NCBI RefSeq assembly: GCF_001053185.1
Contig: NZ_CSTD01000001.1
Coordinates: 310,001 to 374,000, forward strand
DNA: 64,000 bases
Direction: 5' to 3'
From: Mycobacterium bohemicum DSM 44277
GTDB taxonomy: Bacteria > Actinomycetota > Actinomycetes > Mycobacteriales > Mycobacteriaceae
The notes under the pieces are model-generated. The model was given only the letters and a program-made list of their open reading frames with translations. It was not told where the DNA came from and ran no database searches. Within the stretch, counting starts at the first letter, position 1; every line of letters begins with the position of its first letter. The translations under genes were made by a program, and so were the position numbers. Of this stretch, positions 43,312-55,362 are shown in pieces.

Positions 43312-44040
43312 ATGTGGTATTGGCTATTCAAGTACATCCTGCTGGGCCCGCCGCTCGCGCTGCTTGCGCGGCCGAAAGTCGAAGGGCTCGAACATGTTCC
43401 GAGCTCCGGCCCGGCGATACTGGCCAGTAACCACCTCGCTGTCATGGACAGCTTCTACCTGCCGTTGGTGGTGCGCCGCCGCATCACGTTCCTGGCGAAG
43501 GCCGAGTACTTCACCGGCACCGGGATCAAGGGCAGGTTCCTCGCCTGGTTCTACACCGCCGTCGGTCAGGTGCCGATCGACCGCACCAACGCCGACGCCG
43601 CGCAGGCCGCCCTCGAGACCGCCGAACGGCTGCTGGGCCAGGGCAAGCTGCTGGGGATGTACCCCGAGGGCACCCGCTCGCCCGACGGGCGGCTGTACAA
43701 GGGCAAGACCGGCCTGGCGCGGCTGGCCCTGCACAGCGGCGTTCCGGTGATCCCCGTGGCGATGATCGGCACGAACGTGGTCAACCCCCCGGGCAGCAAG
43801 ATGCTGCGCTTCGGGCGGGTGACGGTCCGCTTCGGCACGCCGATGGACTTCTCCCGTTTCGAGGGTCTGGCCGGCAACCGCTTCATCGAGCGCGCCGTCA
43901 CCGACGAGGTGATCTACGAGCTGATGCGGCTGTCGGGCCAGGAGTACGTCGACATCTACGCCGCGAGCATCAAGGAGAACCGCAACGGGTCCGCGCCCGC
44001 CGGCGAGGCGGAGCGGATTCCCGAAACCGCGGCCGGTTAA
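43312..44040 (+). CDS. PlsC-family 1-acylglycerol-3-phosphate acyltransferase (Rv2182c-like)
   Basis: 242 residues from ATG 43312 with GGGAGGG upstream. The catalytic HX4D motif is in SNHLAVMDSF. The glycerophosphate-binding EGTR motif is in YPEGTRSPDG, and FLAKAEYF and GVPVIPVAM are further family blocks. A hydrophobic N-terminus (WLFKYILLGPPLALLA) tethers it to the membrane. It should acylate lysophosphatidate or a related glycerolipid. It ends 5 bases from the convergent mannosyltransferase gene. Confidence 0.88.
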   Translation: MWYWLFKYILLGPPLALLARPKVEGLEHVPSSGPAILASNHLAVMDSFYLPLVVRRRITFLAKAEYFTGTGIKGRFLAWFYTAVGQVPIDRTNADAAQAALETAERLLGQGKLLGMYPEGTRSPDGRLYKGKTGLARLALHSGVPVIPVAMIGTNVVNPPGSKMLRFGRVTVRFGTPMDFSRFEGLAGNRFIERAVTDEVIYELMRLSGQEYVDIYAASIKENRNGSAPAGEAERIPETAAG

Positions 44041-44045
44041 GCCGG

Positions 44046-45347
44046 TCAGCCGGCGGCCGGCACCGGCGTCCCCGAAGTCCGTTGCCGCGACGGCGAATCC
44101 GGCGGGTTCTGGCGCGCGGTGACCGTGAGCCCCGCGGCGACGAGCACCGCGAGCGCCCACCACACATAGGACATCCCCCCGAGCTGGCGCCACCAGGCCG
44201 CGGCGGTTTCGTGATGCTTGGGGAGCAGGTCGATCGGCGTCCACCTCATGATGGCCACCCCGGCGGCGCTGACCACCGCCAGGGCGGCGTTGCGCCGGCG
44301 CCAGGCGAGGATGCCGGTCACCAGCACCGCCGGCAACATCCAGACCCAGTGGTGCGACCACGACACCGGCGACACCACCAGCCCGAACAGGGCGACGCAG
44401 ATGACCGCGAGAACCGGCTCGCCGGCCGCCAGCACCCGGCGCATCGCCCAGACCGTCAGCGCCAGCACCACCAGCGACGCGGCCACCCACAACAGAAAGC
44501 GGGGCTGCTCGCCCAGTCCGATCCGGGCCAGCGCCCCGGCGATGTTCTGGTCGGTGTTCAACGCCGCCTCGCCGATGCGGTCGGTGTGGTGGACGGTGTG
44601 GGTCCAGTACTCCCACGAGTCGCGCCAGGCCAGCGCGAAACCGACGAGGGTGGCGGCCAGGAAACTGCCGACCGCGGTCAGCGCCGCGCGGTTGTCGCGG
44701 CGCAGCAGGAAGTAGAGCAGGAACACCGCGGGGGTCAGCTTCAGCGCGATCCCCAGGCCCAGCAGCAGCCCGCGCGGCCACGGCGTGCGGCGCGGCACGC
44801 AGTCCGCGATGACCAACGTCATCAACACGACGTTGATCTGGCCGAACGCGAAGTTCGACGCGATCGGCTCCAGCCAGTCCGTCGCGGGAGCCACGATGAC
44901 CACGGCCAGCCAGCACCGGCGCAGCCACGCCGGGCCGGGCAGGATCGCGGAGGTGGCCCACACGTCGAGGCCGGTCAACACCACGGCCGTCGACACCACC
45001 AGCAGCGCCAGCGTCAGCGCCGTGATCACCACGCTGGCGGCCGGCATGTGCAGCCAGGCGAAGGGGCAGAACACGATGGCGGCCAGCGGGGGATACGTGA
45101 ACGGCAGGTCGATCCCGATCGGTGTGTGGAACATCACGTCGCCTCGGACGTCCTGGTACAGCGGACGCCCGTCCATCCAGGCCCGCCCGCCCATCTGATA
45201 GACGTCGATGTCGATGCGGTAGGGGGTGTGGCCGAACAGCTGCCAGGCGGCGTGGGCCAGCGCCGCGGCGGCCAGCAGCCAGATCAGGCACCACAGCAGC
45301 GCCCGCCCGAGTCGACTGCCCGCACCGGACGCCTGCCTTGTACTCAT
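44046..45347 (-). CDS. GT87-type polyprenyl-phosphate-mannose alpha-mannosyltransferase (Rv2181-like)
   Basis: 433 residues with about ten membrane segments. The first extracytoplasmic loop contains [14 protein letters not shown], with the acidic residues expected of GT-C enzymes. [16 protein letters not shown] and the Arg-rich loop are typical of GT87. In M. tuberculosis the homologue adds alpha-1,2-mannose branches and caps on lipomannan and lipoarabinomannan. The frame opens at ATG 45347. It lies head-to-head with the next membrane-protein gene. mptA, another mannosyltransferase of the same pathway, is 7 kb away. Confidence 0.88.
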   Translation of the reverse strand: MSTRQASGAGSRLGRALLWCLIWLLAAAALAHAAWQLFGHTPYRIDIDVYQMGGRAWMDGRPLYQDVRGDVMFHTPIGIDLPFTYPPLAAIVFCPFAWLHMPAASVVITALTLALLVVSTAVVLTGLDVWATSAILPGPAWLRRCWLAVVIVAPATDWLEPIASNFAFGQINVVLMTLVIADCVPRRTPWPRGLLLGLGIALKLTPAVFLLYFLLRRDNRAALTAVGSFLAATLVGFALAWRDSWEYWTHTVHHTDRIGEAALNTDQNIAGALARIGLGEQPRFLLWVAASLVVLALTVWAMRRVLAAGEPVLAVICVALFGLVVSPVSWSHHWVWMLPAVLVTGILAWRRRNAALAVVSAAGVAIMRWTPIDLLPKHHETAAAWWRQLGGMSYVWWALAVLVAAGLTVTARQNPPDSPSRQRTSGTPVPAAG

Positions 45348-45438
45348 GTCGCAGAACAGCGTAACGGTGCCGGCGTCCCGGGTGCCGCCTCCAGCGCGGC
45401 TCCTGCGGCTCCGGCGGAGTCAGGCGTACGTTGCAAGA

Positions 45439-46329
45439 GTGCTCCATTGGTTCGTGTTGGGGGTTTCCCATTGGTTCACCCACGACATCGTCGATCGCGG
45501 CCGGCTGCCGCTGCTGTGCTGCCTGGTCGCCTTCATCCTGACCTTCTTCGTCACCCGGAGCTTCGTCCGGTTCATCCGGCACCGGACGGTTCACGGTCGC
45601 CCGGCCCGCTGGTGGCATCCCCGCAACGTCCACGTCGGTGGTGTGCACATCCATCACGTGACCTTCGGGGTGGTCCTGGTGATGCTCTCCGGGCTGACCT
45701 TGGTGACGCTGTCGGTCAGCGGAAAAGAACTCGAATTCGTTTTGGCCGCAACGCTTTTCGGGATCGGTGCCGCCCTGGTGCTGGATGAGTACGCGCTGAT
45801 CCTGCACCTGTCGGACGTCTACTGGTCCGAGGACGGCCGCACCTCGGTGGACGCCGTCTTCGCCGCCGCGGGCGTGGCCGGGCTGCTGATCATGGGCCTG
45901 CACCCGCTGATGTTCTTCCTGCCGATGTGGCACAGTGCGGAGTCCACGCCGCTGCGGGCCGTGGTCGCCGGCGCGATGGCGTTGACCCTGCCGCTGGCCG
46001 TGGTGGTTGTGCTCAAGGGCAAGGTCTGGACCGGTCTGCTCGGCATGTTCATCGTGGTGTTGCTGGTGGTCGGCGCCGTCCGGCTGTCGCGCCCGCACGC
46101 GCCGTGGGCACGCTGGCGCTACACCACCCAGCCGGACAAGATGCGCCGTGCGCTGCAGCGGGAGCGCACGCTGCGGCGGCCGGTGGTGCGGGCCAAGCTC
46201 TACATCCAGGGCGCGATCGCCGGCACGCCGCGCCACCCCGACGAACGCACCGTCGACGCCCACCTCGACCACGAGGTGCACCCCGCGCCGCCCCCCGAGA
46301 ACACCGAGCCCATCCTGATCGGCGGCTAG
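45439..46329 (+). CDS. Integral membrane protein of unknown function (Rv2180c-like)
   Basis: 296 residues from GTG 45439. About six hydrophobic segments are visible, among them LPLLCCLVAFILTFFVTRSF, VHIHHVTFGVVLVMLSGLTL, and GVAGLLIMGLHPLMFFL. The loop HPRNVHVGGVHIHH is histidine-rich and may bind a metal. The C-terminal 70 residues are basic and cytoplasmic. It corresponds to Rv2180c by neighbourhood. No known catalytic motif was recognised. Confidence 0.8.
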   Translation: MLHWFVLGVSHWFTHDIVDRGRLPLLCCLVAFILTFFVTRSFVRFIRHRTVHGRPARWWHPRNVHVGGVHIHHVTFGVVLVMLSGLTLVTLSVSGKELEFVLAATLFGIGAALVLDEYALILHLSDVYWSEDGRTSVDAVFAAAGVAGLLIMGLHPLMFFLPMWHSAESTPLRAVVAGAMALTLPLAVVVVLKGKVWTGLLGMFIVVLLVVGAVRLSRPHAPWARWRYTTQPDKMRRALQRERTLRRPVVRAKLYIQGAIAGTPRHPDERTVDAHLDHEVHPAPPPENTEPILIGG

Positions 46330-46347
46330 CCCGCCCGGGGCGTGCGA

Positions 46348-46373
46348 CCAGATATAAACCCCAGATATAAACC
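46348..46373. repeat. Perfect 13-base tandem duplication
   Basis: CCAGATATAAACC occurs twice back to back. It is conspicuously AT-rich for this chromosome and lies between the Rv2180c-like gene and the IS110 element. It may be a small duplication scar near the insertion. Confidence 0.6.
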
Positions 46374-46472
46374 ACTGCGGCCGTTGCCGGCGTGTCCTCG
46401 CAACCGGTTATGTGTCGCGCCAGCGCCGGGGCTCGACCGGCGCCCGCCTAGACATCCCAGGACCGTAAGTTG

Positions 46473-47701
46473 TCAAGCTGCTTGGGTGTCGGGGTTGGGT
46501 TGGCGATGTGCCCAGGCTTTGTGTTCGTCGTAGGCGTTGTGGTGGCAGAGGCAGCCGTGCAGGATGCCTACGAGGCGGTTACCTAAGGCGCGTAGCGCTT
46601 GGTGGTGGGTGTCGCCGCCGGCGCGGTGTTGGTCGTAGAAGGCGCGGGCACCTGGACTGCGGTTGAGGGCGCAGAAGGCCCATTGGTCGATGGCGTCGTA
46701 GAGGCGGCGGTTGCGGACGTGGCGGGCCAGCACGGCGCGTTTCTTTCCCGACGCGATGGTAAGCGGTGACGTTCCGGCGTAGTTCTTGCGAGACTTGGCG
46801 GTGGTGTATCGGTTCGGGTCGTCCCCGAACTCACCGAGCACCCGGGCGCCGAGGATGACACCAAGTCCTGGCAGGGAGAGGTAGATGTCGGCGTCCGGGT
46901 GTGCCTCAAAATGCGTCGCGAGTTCTGCTTCGAGTTCGCCGATCTGGCGGTTTAGCTCGGCGATGATCCCAACCGTGGCGCGGGTTGTCGCGGCGAAAGC
47001 GGCGGTGACCGCGCCCGGGGCAGCGAGCTGCTCGCTGCGCAGAATTTCCTGAATCTGCAGCGCTCGAGTATCGAGGTTACGTTGGCGCCCAGCAGCTTTG
47101 AGCGTTGACCGGATCTTGGACAGGCTCAGCAGCGCGGCCGTGTCGGCGGCGTCGGTGCACGGCCCAGGACGGCCAGGGCATCGCGGCCGGCAAGGTCCTC
47201 GAAGGCCTCCAACGCCGCAGGGTAGTACTCGCGCAAGGCGCTGCGCAGGGCGTTGGTGTGGCGGGTTCGGGTCCAGATCAGATTCTGGTGACCTCGCGCC
47301 AAGACCTTGACCGCCTCGACAGCCGCACTGTCCCCGGCGATCGGGCGATGGTTGTGGCGGTCGGTGCGGACTAGGTCAGCCAGTAGTTTGGCGTCACCGG
47401 CGTCAGACTTCGCACCCGACACTTGGTGACGGTCGCGGTAGCGGGCCACCGCGAGCGGGTTGACCGCGAACACTTGATAGCCAGCCGCGGTCAGGGCCTC
47501 GACCCACAAACCGCGGTCGGTTTCGATGCCGATCACCACCTGGGTGGGTTCCTCGGCGTTGGCGGCCACCAGTTGGTGGAATCCGCGGATGCCCGCGAGT
47601 CCCTCCGGGAGCCGGCGCGATGCCAGCCGGGCCCCCTCGGCGTCCATCAGGTGGACGTCGTGATGGTCCTCGGCCCAATCGTCTCCGACGAATATCGTCA
47701 A
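46473..47701 (-). mobile_element. IS110-family transposase gene, frameshifted
   Basis: TTG at 47701 has AGGAGG upstream. The N-terminal half is a RuvC-like DEDD domain: FVGDDWAEDHHD, VVIGIETDRGLWVEAL and SGAKSDAGDAKLLADLVR. The C-terminal Tnp_S half shows LPGLGVILGARVLGEFGDDP and NYAGTSPLTIASGKK, which holds the serine region. The two halves are in different frames. A one-base shift in the GC run at 47141-47154 (after VLGRAPTP) joins them into one protein of about 409 residues. Typical IS110 proteins are near 400 residues, so only this indel separates it from an intact gene. No terminal inverted repeats are expected or seen. Confidence 0.88.
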
Positions 47702-47965
47702 CTCGCCTCCTGTTCGATGTTCGGTGAAACATGCTCGAGCCCAAGGACATCTGGCGGCAACCTAATGGATCAGTGCTCGAAGCACGACACCCCATCAGCG
47801 CTACAGATGACCTCACCAACCGGCCGGGGCACGATCTAGGCTTAGAAGTCAAACAGCACTCCAGGCTTAAGCAGTGCTCACCGGCCGGCGGCTCGGTGAT
47901 CAGGATCTACCGACCGGGCATCAAAACCTGTCAACGGCTCGCTGATCGGTTCCCATTAGGCTTTC
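47702..47965 (-). ncRNA. Candidate bridge RNA region in the non-coding end of the IS110 element
   Basis: Upstream of the transposase start lie about 260 bases without a gene, as in IS110 elements whose 5' non-coding end encodes a bridge (seek) RNA that pairs with donor and target DNA. Hairpins are visible: GTGCT-CGA-AGCAC near 47773-47785, and AGCACT paired with AGTGCT around a loop near 47853-47878. A repeated CAGTGCTC appears in both. The outer boundary of the element is not defined. The call is by analogy; covariation was not tested. Confidence 0.35.
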
Positions 47966-47969
47966 GCAG

Positions 47970-49908
<1,939 letters not shown>

Positions 49909-49922
49909 GTCTCCCTTCCTGC

Positions 49923-49982
49923 GCGAGCAGACGCAGAATCGCAAGGAAAACGCGCGTCTTCTGCGATTCTGCGTCTGCTCGC
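49923..49982. terminator. Perfect 21-base inverted repeat between convergent aroG and pknL
   Basis: Arms at 49923-49943 and 49962-49982 are exact complements with an 18-base loop. The core (GACGCAGAATCGCA) is the same as in the repeat at 29111-29170. It begins 15 bases after the aroG stop and ends 9 bases before the pknL stop. A bidirectional terminator or mobile palindromic element is likely. Confidence 0.7.
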
Positions 49983-49990
49983 CGGCGGCG

Positions 49991-51171
49991 CTAGAGCAGT
50001 CCGCTGAGGTTGCTCCCGATCGTCCAGGCCGCAGTCGCCACCAGCCCGGTGAGCGCCAGGATCACCGCCACCCAGATCAGCACCATGCGCCGCCCGCGCT
50101 GGCGGGCCCAGACGAACTCGCTGATCGCGATGCCCGCGAATTCGCCTGCGATCGGCCGGTATTCGTCGCTGGACTCCGACTCGGACCCGCCCGCGCCGCC
50201 CGCGAGCCGCGCGGGCTCGGCCCAGTCCCCGGGTCCCGGCGCTCGGTCGTGCGGGTCTGGTGCAGCACCGCCGAGCGGTGCTGCGCGGAGTTCCGCGGCG
50301 CGGGCACGCGGAATCCCGGCAGCTGCAGCTCGTCGGCGATCGCGTCCAGCTCGGCGCCCATGTCGATCGCGTCGGCGTAGCGGTCACCGGGGTCCCGGGC
50401 CGTCGCCCGCGCCACGAACGCGTCGAATTGCGGCGGCACGCCGTCGATGGCCGCGCTGGGCGGCGGCACGTCGGCCTCCAGGCGGCGGTAGGCGATGGAC
50501 AGCGCCGAGTCGCCGGTGAACGGTGTGTGCCCGGTCAGCATCTCGTAGGTGAGGATCCCGACGGAGTAGACGTCGCTGCGGGGACCGGCGTTCCCGTCGC
50601 GCACCTGCTCGGGCGAGAGGTAGGCCGCGGTGCCCAGGATGACGCTGGTGGACGTGATTCCCGCGGCCGCGACGGCGCGGACCAGCCCGAAGTCGGCGAT
50701 CTTGACCTCGCCCTCGTCGGAGATCAGCACGTTCTCGGGCTTGACGTCGCGATGCACCAGGCCGGCCCGGTGCGCGGCGGCCAGCCCGCCCAGCACCGGG
50801 TGCAGCACGGCCGCCACCGCGTGCGGGGGCATCGGACCGCGTTCGGCCAGCAGCTCCCGCAGCGTCCCGCCCTCGATGAGCTCCATCACCAGAAACGGGT
50901 GCCGGGCGCCGATGCCCTGGTCGTAGACGGCGACCAGGCCGGGATCCTTGAGCCGGGCGACGGTGCGGGCCTCGAGCCGGAAGCGGGTCAGGAACTGCTC
51001 GTCACCGGCGTAGCGCGCGTCCATCACCTTCACGGCGACGGGGCGGTCGAGGCGCACGTCGACCCCGCGGTAGACCGTCGAGGTTCCGCCGCTGGCGATC
51101 TCGCACTCGACGAGGTAGCGCCCGTCGAGCAACGTGCCCTCCAACGGGTCACCCATGCCGGCTGCCACCAC
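49991..51171 (-). CDS. pknL: Serine/threonine protein kinase PknL, frameshifted before its membrane anchor
   Basis: From GTG 51171 (VVAAGMGDPLEG) the kinase domain is intact: glycine loop IASGGTSTVYRG, lysine in VAVKVMD, catalytic HRDVKPEN, DFG in IADFGLV, and SPEQV. In the juxtamembrane region the frame is lost near 50227-50230. The true C-terminus is one frame away: EFAGIAISEFVWARQRGRR, a membrane helix, then TIGSNLSGLL and TAG at 49991. Adding one C/G to the 50227-50230 run restores it. As written, translation would run to 50077 without the anchor. PknL phosphorylates the neighbouring Rv2175c protein. Confidence 0.9.
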
Positions 51172-51238
51172 TGGGCCATCGTAGGTGGGGCCGCGAAACT
51201 TGCGTCGCAAAGCGCCGGGCACCGCCTACACTGGCGCC

Positions 51239-51643
51239 GTGGGCAGCATTCCCGCCGGCGACGACGTTCTGGATCCCGACGAACCCATGTACGACCTGCC
51301 CCGGGTCGCCCAGTTACTCGGCGTGCCGGTCTCCAAGGTCCAGCAGCAGCTGCGGGAGGGCCACCTCGTCGGGGTGCGGCGCAACGGCGGGGTGGAGGTA
51401 CCGCAGGTGTTCTTCACCCGCACAGGTGAGGTGGTCAAGCCCCTGCCGGGGCTGCTGACGATCCTGCACGACGGCGGCTACCACGAAACCGAGATCATCC
51501 GGTGGCTGTTCACCCCCGACCCGTCGCTGACCGTCACGCGCGACGGCTCCCGCGATTCGATCAGCAACGCCCGCCCCGTCGACGCCCTGCACGCCCACCA
51601 GGCCCGCGAGGTCCTGCGCCGGGCGCAGGCGATGGCGTACTGA
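51239..51643 (+). CDS. DNA-binding winged-helix protein, PknL substrate (Rv2175c-like)
   Basis: 134 residues from GTG 51239 (VGSIPAGDDVL). MYDLPRVAQLLGVPVSKVQQQLREGHLVGVRRNGG is a helix-turn-helix of the Rv2175c type, with a conserved C-terminal helical part (NARPVDALHAHQAREVLRRAQ). In M. tuberculosis PknL phosphorylates its N-terminal tail, which weakens DNA binding. The gene is divergent from pknL with 67 bases between starts, consistent with a kinase-target pair. Confidence 0.88.
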   Translation: MGSIPAGDDVLDPDEPMYDLPRVAQLLGVPVSKVQQQLREGHLVGVRRNGGVEVPQVFFTRTGEVVKPLPGLLTILHDGGYHETEIIRWLFTPDPSLTVTRDGSRDSISNARPVDALHAHQAREVLRRAQAMAY

Positions 51644-51652
51644 GCCGGTCAC

Positions 51653-53182
51653 TCAGGCCGGCCGGGCCGCCGCGCCGGCTTCCTCGCGGTGCAGCACGTA
51701 CCAGGCCAGCAGCGCGCAACTCGCCGCGATCGACACGTGCAGCCACGAATACATGCCGTGTGAGCCGTCGGGCTTGAAGATCACCATCACCCAGGTGGAC
51801 AGCCCGGCGATCAGCGCGACCGCCCGCCGCGACTGGGCCAGCGGGGCCACCACCGCCAGCGGCCAGGAGTAGTACCAGGGCAGCGCGGCCGGCACGAACA
51901 GCACGACGATCACCATCGACCAGGCGATGCCGGTCAGCGCGGCCCGGTCGTCCCGGCGAAACCGCCACCACAGCAGCGGCAGCGACACGGCGATGACGCC
52001 GATGCCGAGAAGCCGGGTGACGCGGAGCACGGCGTAGAAGTGGATCGGGAGCAGCCCGTTGCCCAGCGCATAGATCAGGTTGGCCGCCGCGGTGGGCACG
52101 GTCAGCCAGTTGATGATCTTCACCGATCCCGCCAGCGCGGTCAGCCAGCCCAGGCCGACCCCGGCCACCGCGGAGAAGATCCCGAAGACGACGGCGAAGA
52201 CGAGCACCGAGGCCGCGGTCGCCGCGAGGAAGGCCCGCAGCGGCCGGTACCCGCGTCGCTCGCACAGGTGCCGCATCCAGACCCACACCATGAACGGCAG
52301 CGAGATCCCGGCGGTGGCCTTGACCGCGATGGCCACCGTGATCGCCGCGATCCCCAGGACCGGGCGGCCGCCGAACGTCAGCGCGATGCCCGCGGCCATC
52401 AGCCCCACCATGAGCATCTCGTTGTGCACCCCGCCCATCAGGTGGATGAGCACCAGCGGGTTGAGCACGCAGATCCACAGCGCGATCGATGCGTCGGCAT
52501 CCAGATGGCGGGCCAGTCGCGGGGTGGCCCAGATCAGCGCGGCCAGGCCCGGCAGCATGCACAGGCGCAGCAGCATGGTTCCGGCCACCAGGTTGTTGCC
52601 GGCGATCACCGTGACCAGCTTGGCGATCAGGATGAACGCCGGGCCGTAGGGCGCGGTCGTGATGGTCCAGATCGGACTCACGTTGTCCAGCAACACATTC
52701 GGATTGGCGACGGGCCCTACCACGTAGGGGTCGAGCCCGTCGCGCAGCAGCGCGCCCTGGGCCAGGTACGAATAGGTGTCGCGGCTGAACACCGGCACGG
52801 ACACCAGCAGCGGGGCCAACCAGAAACCCGTGGTGGCCCTCATGGTGAACTCGCTCACCCGTCCCGCCAGCGCCCGTCGGCCCAGGCCCAGCCAGGCCAT
52901 CAGCATCAGGCCCACCCCGGCCCACAGCAGGATCGACGAGAGCACCAGCCCGTGCCCGAAGCGCATCCACGACAGGTGCAGGGTTTCCAGCAGCGGGTCG
53001 TGCTGGCGGGTGCTGCCCGCTCCCAGCCCGCCGATGGTGACCAGCGCCGCTCCCACCAGGCCCAGCCTCGCCGGACCCGCCTCGGGCGCGACGGCGAACG
53101 CGGACACGCGGGAACACCATTGCCGGACCGATGGTTTGGTCACCGCCGTCTCGGCCGCCGGGCTGTGCGTGGGGGTGGTCAT
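51653..53182 (-). CDS. mptA: Alpha-1,6-mannosyltransferase MptA (GT-C)
   Basis: 509 residues, about 12-13 membrane helices. The first large loop carries SVPVFSRDTYSYLAQG with the acidic residues of polyprenol-phosphate-mannose enzymes, and GLDPYVVGPVANP follows. It extends the mannan core of lipomannan using decaprenyl-phosphomannose. ATG at 53182 fits the family. The stop-to-start gap with idsA2 is 2 bases, so idsA2 and mptA are an operon. A polyprenyl synthase and a polyprenyl-sugar user side by side is a coherent pair. Confidence 0.92.
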   Translation of the reverse strand: MTTPTHSPAAETAVTKPSVRQWCSRVSAFAVAPEAGPARLGLVGAALVTIGGLGAGSTRQHDPLLETLHLSWMRFGHGLVLSSILLWAGVGLMLMAWLGLGRRALAGRVSEFTMRATTGFWLAPLLVSVPVFSRDTYSYLAQGALLRDGLDPYVVGPVANPNVLLDNVSPIWTITTAPYGPAFILIAKLVTVIAGNNLVAGTMLLRLCMLPGLAALIWATPRLARHLDADASIALWICVLNPLVLIHLMGGVHNEMLMVGLMAAGIALTFGGRPVLGIAAITVAIAVKATAGISLPFMVWVWMRHLCERRGYRPLRAFLAATAASVLVFAVVFGIFSAVAGVGLGWLTALAGSVKIINWLTVPTAAANLIYALGNGLLPIHFYAVLRVTRLLGIGVIAVSLPLLWWRFRRDDRAALTGIAWSMVIVVLFVPAALPWYYSWPLAVVAPLAQSRRAVALIAGLSTWVMVIFKPDGSHGMYSWLHVSIAASCALLAWYVLHREEAGAAARPA

Positions 53183-53184
53183 CG

Positions 53185-54327
<1,143 letters not shown>

Positions 54328-54465
54328 TTATGTGCTCCGCCAACCCGGTTGCTTCGACTGCCTCACTAATCCGCCTTTATGCTGGCGGGGGTCTTCGGGC
54401 GCGCCGCGGCATGTAAAGCCGCAGGACGGCGCGGGCCCACCAGTCGTCCGATTGAGAGGAGCCGG

Positions 54466-55362
54466 GTGACCCTCAACACCATCGCGCTCGAGCTGGTGCC
54501 CCCGAACTGCGACGACGGTCGGGAGCGAGCCCTCGAGGACGCCCGCAAGGTGGTGCAGTACTCGGCCGAAACCGGGTTGGACGGAGCCCTGCGGCACGTG
54601 ATGATCCCGGGGATGATCGCCGAAGACGACGATCGTCCGGTCGCGATGAAGCCGAAGCTGGACGTGCTCGACTTCTGGTCGATCATCAAGCCGGAACTGC
54701 CGGGCATCCATGGCCTGTGCACCCAGGTCACCGCCTTCATGGACGAGGACTCGCTGCGGCAGCGGCTCACCGCGCTGCGCGACGCCGGCATGGAGGGCGT
54801 GGTGTTCGTCGGCGTCCCGCGCACCATGAACGACGGGGAGGGCTCCGGCGTGGCGCCGACCGACGCCCTGTCCCTCTATCGCGGGCTGGTGCCCAACCGC
54901 GGCGCCATCCTGATCCCCACCCGCGACGGCGAGCAGGGCCGGTTCAACTTCAAGTGCGGCCAGGGCGCCAACTACGGCATGACCCAGCTGTTGTATTCCG
55001 ATGCGATCGTGGGATTTTTGACCGAGTTCGCCGAGAACACCGATCACCGGCCCGAGATCCTGCTGTCGTTCGGCTTCGTGCCGAAGGTGGAAAGCCGCGT
55101 GGGGCTGATCAACTGGCTGATCCAGGACCCGGGCAACGCCGCGGTGGCCGCCGAGCAGGAGTTCGTCAAGACGCTGGCCGCCAGCGAACCGCCGGACAAG
55201 CGCCGCCTCATGGTCGATCTGTACAAGCGGGTGATCGACGGGGTTGCCGACCTCGGCTTTCCGCTCAGCATCCACCTGGAGGCGACCTACGGGGTCTCGG
55301 CGCCGGCCTTCCAGACGTTCGCGGAGATGCTCGCCTACTGGTCGCCCGCGCCGCGGGTCTAG
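54466..55362 (+). CDS. Unusual methylenetetrahydrofolate reductase-like protein (Rv2172c-like)
   Basis: 298 residues from GTG 54466 (VTLNTIALELVPPN) with GAGGAG upstream. It has a TIM-barrel of the MetF superfamily: VFVGVPRTMNDGEGSGV, NFKCGQGANYGMTQLLYSDA and LSFGFVPKVESRVGLINWLI. It lacks the usual FAD-binding features of enteric MetF. Work on M. tuberculosis supports a flavin-independent methylene-THF reductase role for Rv2172c. The stop shares four bases with that of the convergent lppM. Confidence 0.82.
   Translation: MTLNTIALELVPPNCDDGRERALEDARKVVQYSAETGLDGALRHVMIPGMIAEDDDRPVAMKPKLDVLDFWSIIKPELPGIHGLCTQVTAFMDEDSLRQRLTALRDAGMEGVVFVGVPRTMNDGEGSGVAPTDALSLYRGLVPNRGAILIPTRDGEQGRFNFKCGQGANYGMTQLLYSDAIVGFLTEFAENTDHRPEILLSFGFVPKVESRVGLINWLIQDPGNAAVAAEQEFVKTLAASEPPDKRRLMVDLYKRVIDGVADLGFPLSIHLEATYGVSAPAFQTFAEMLAYWSPAPRV

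Noticed and set aside
43324..46281. 985-codon minus-strand frame spanning four genes
   Set aside because: It overlaps plsC, the mannosyltransferase and the membrane-protein gene in wrong frames; no domain is recognisable.
46473..47965. Terminal inverted repeats or target duplications of the insertion element
   Set aside because: IS110-family elements lack terminal inverted repeats and usually make no target duplication; no convincing pair was found and the ends remain undefined.
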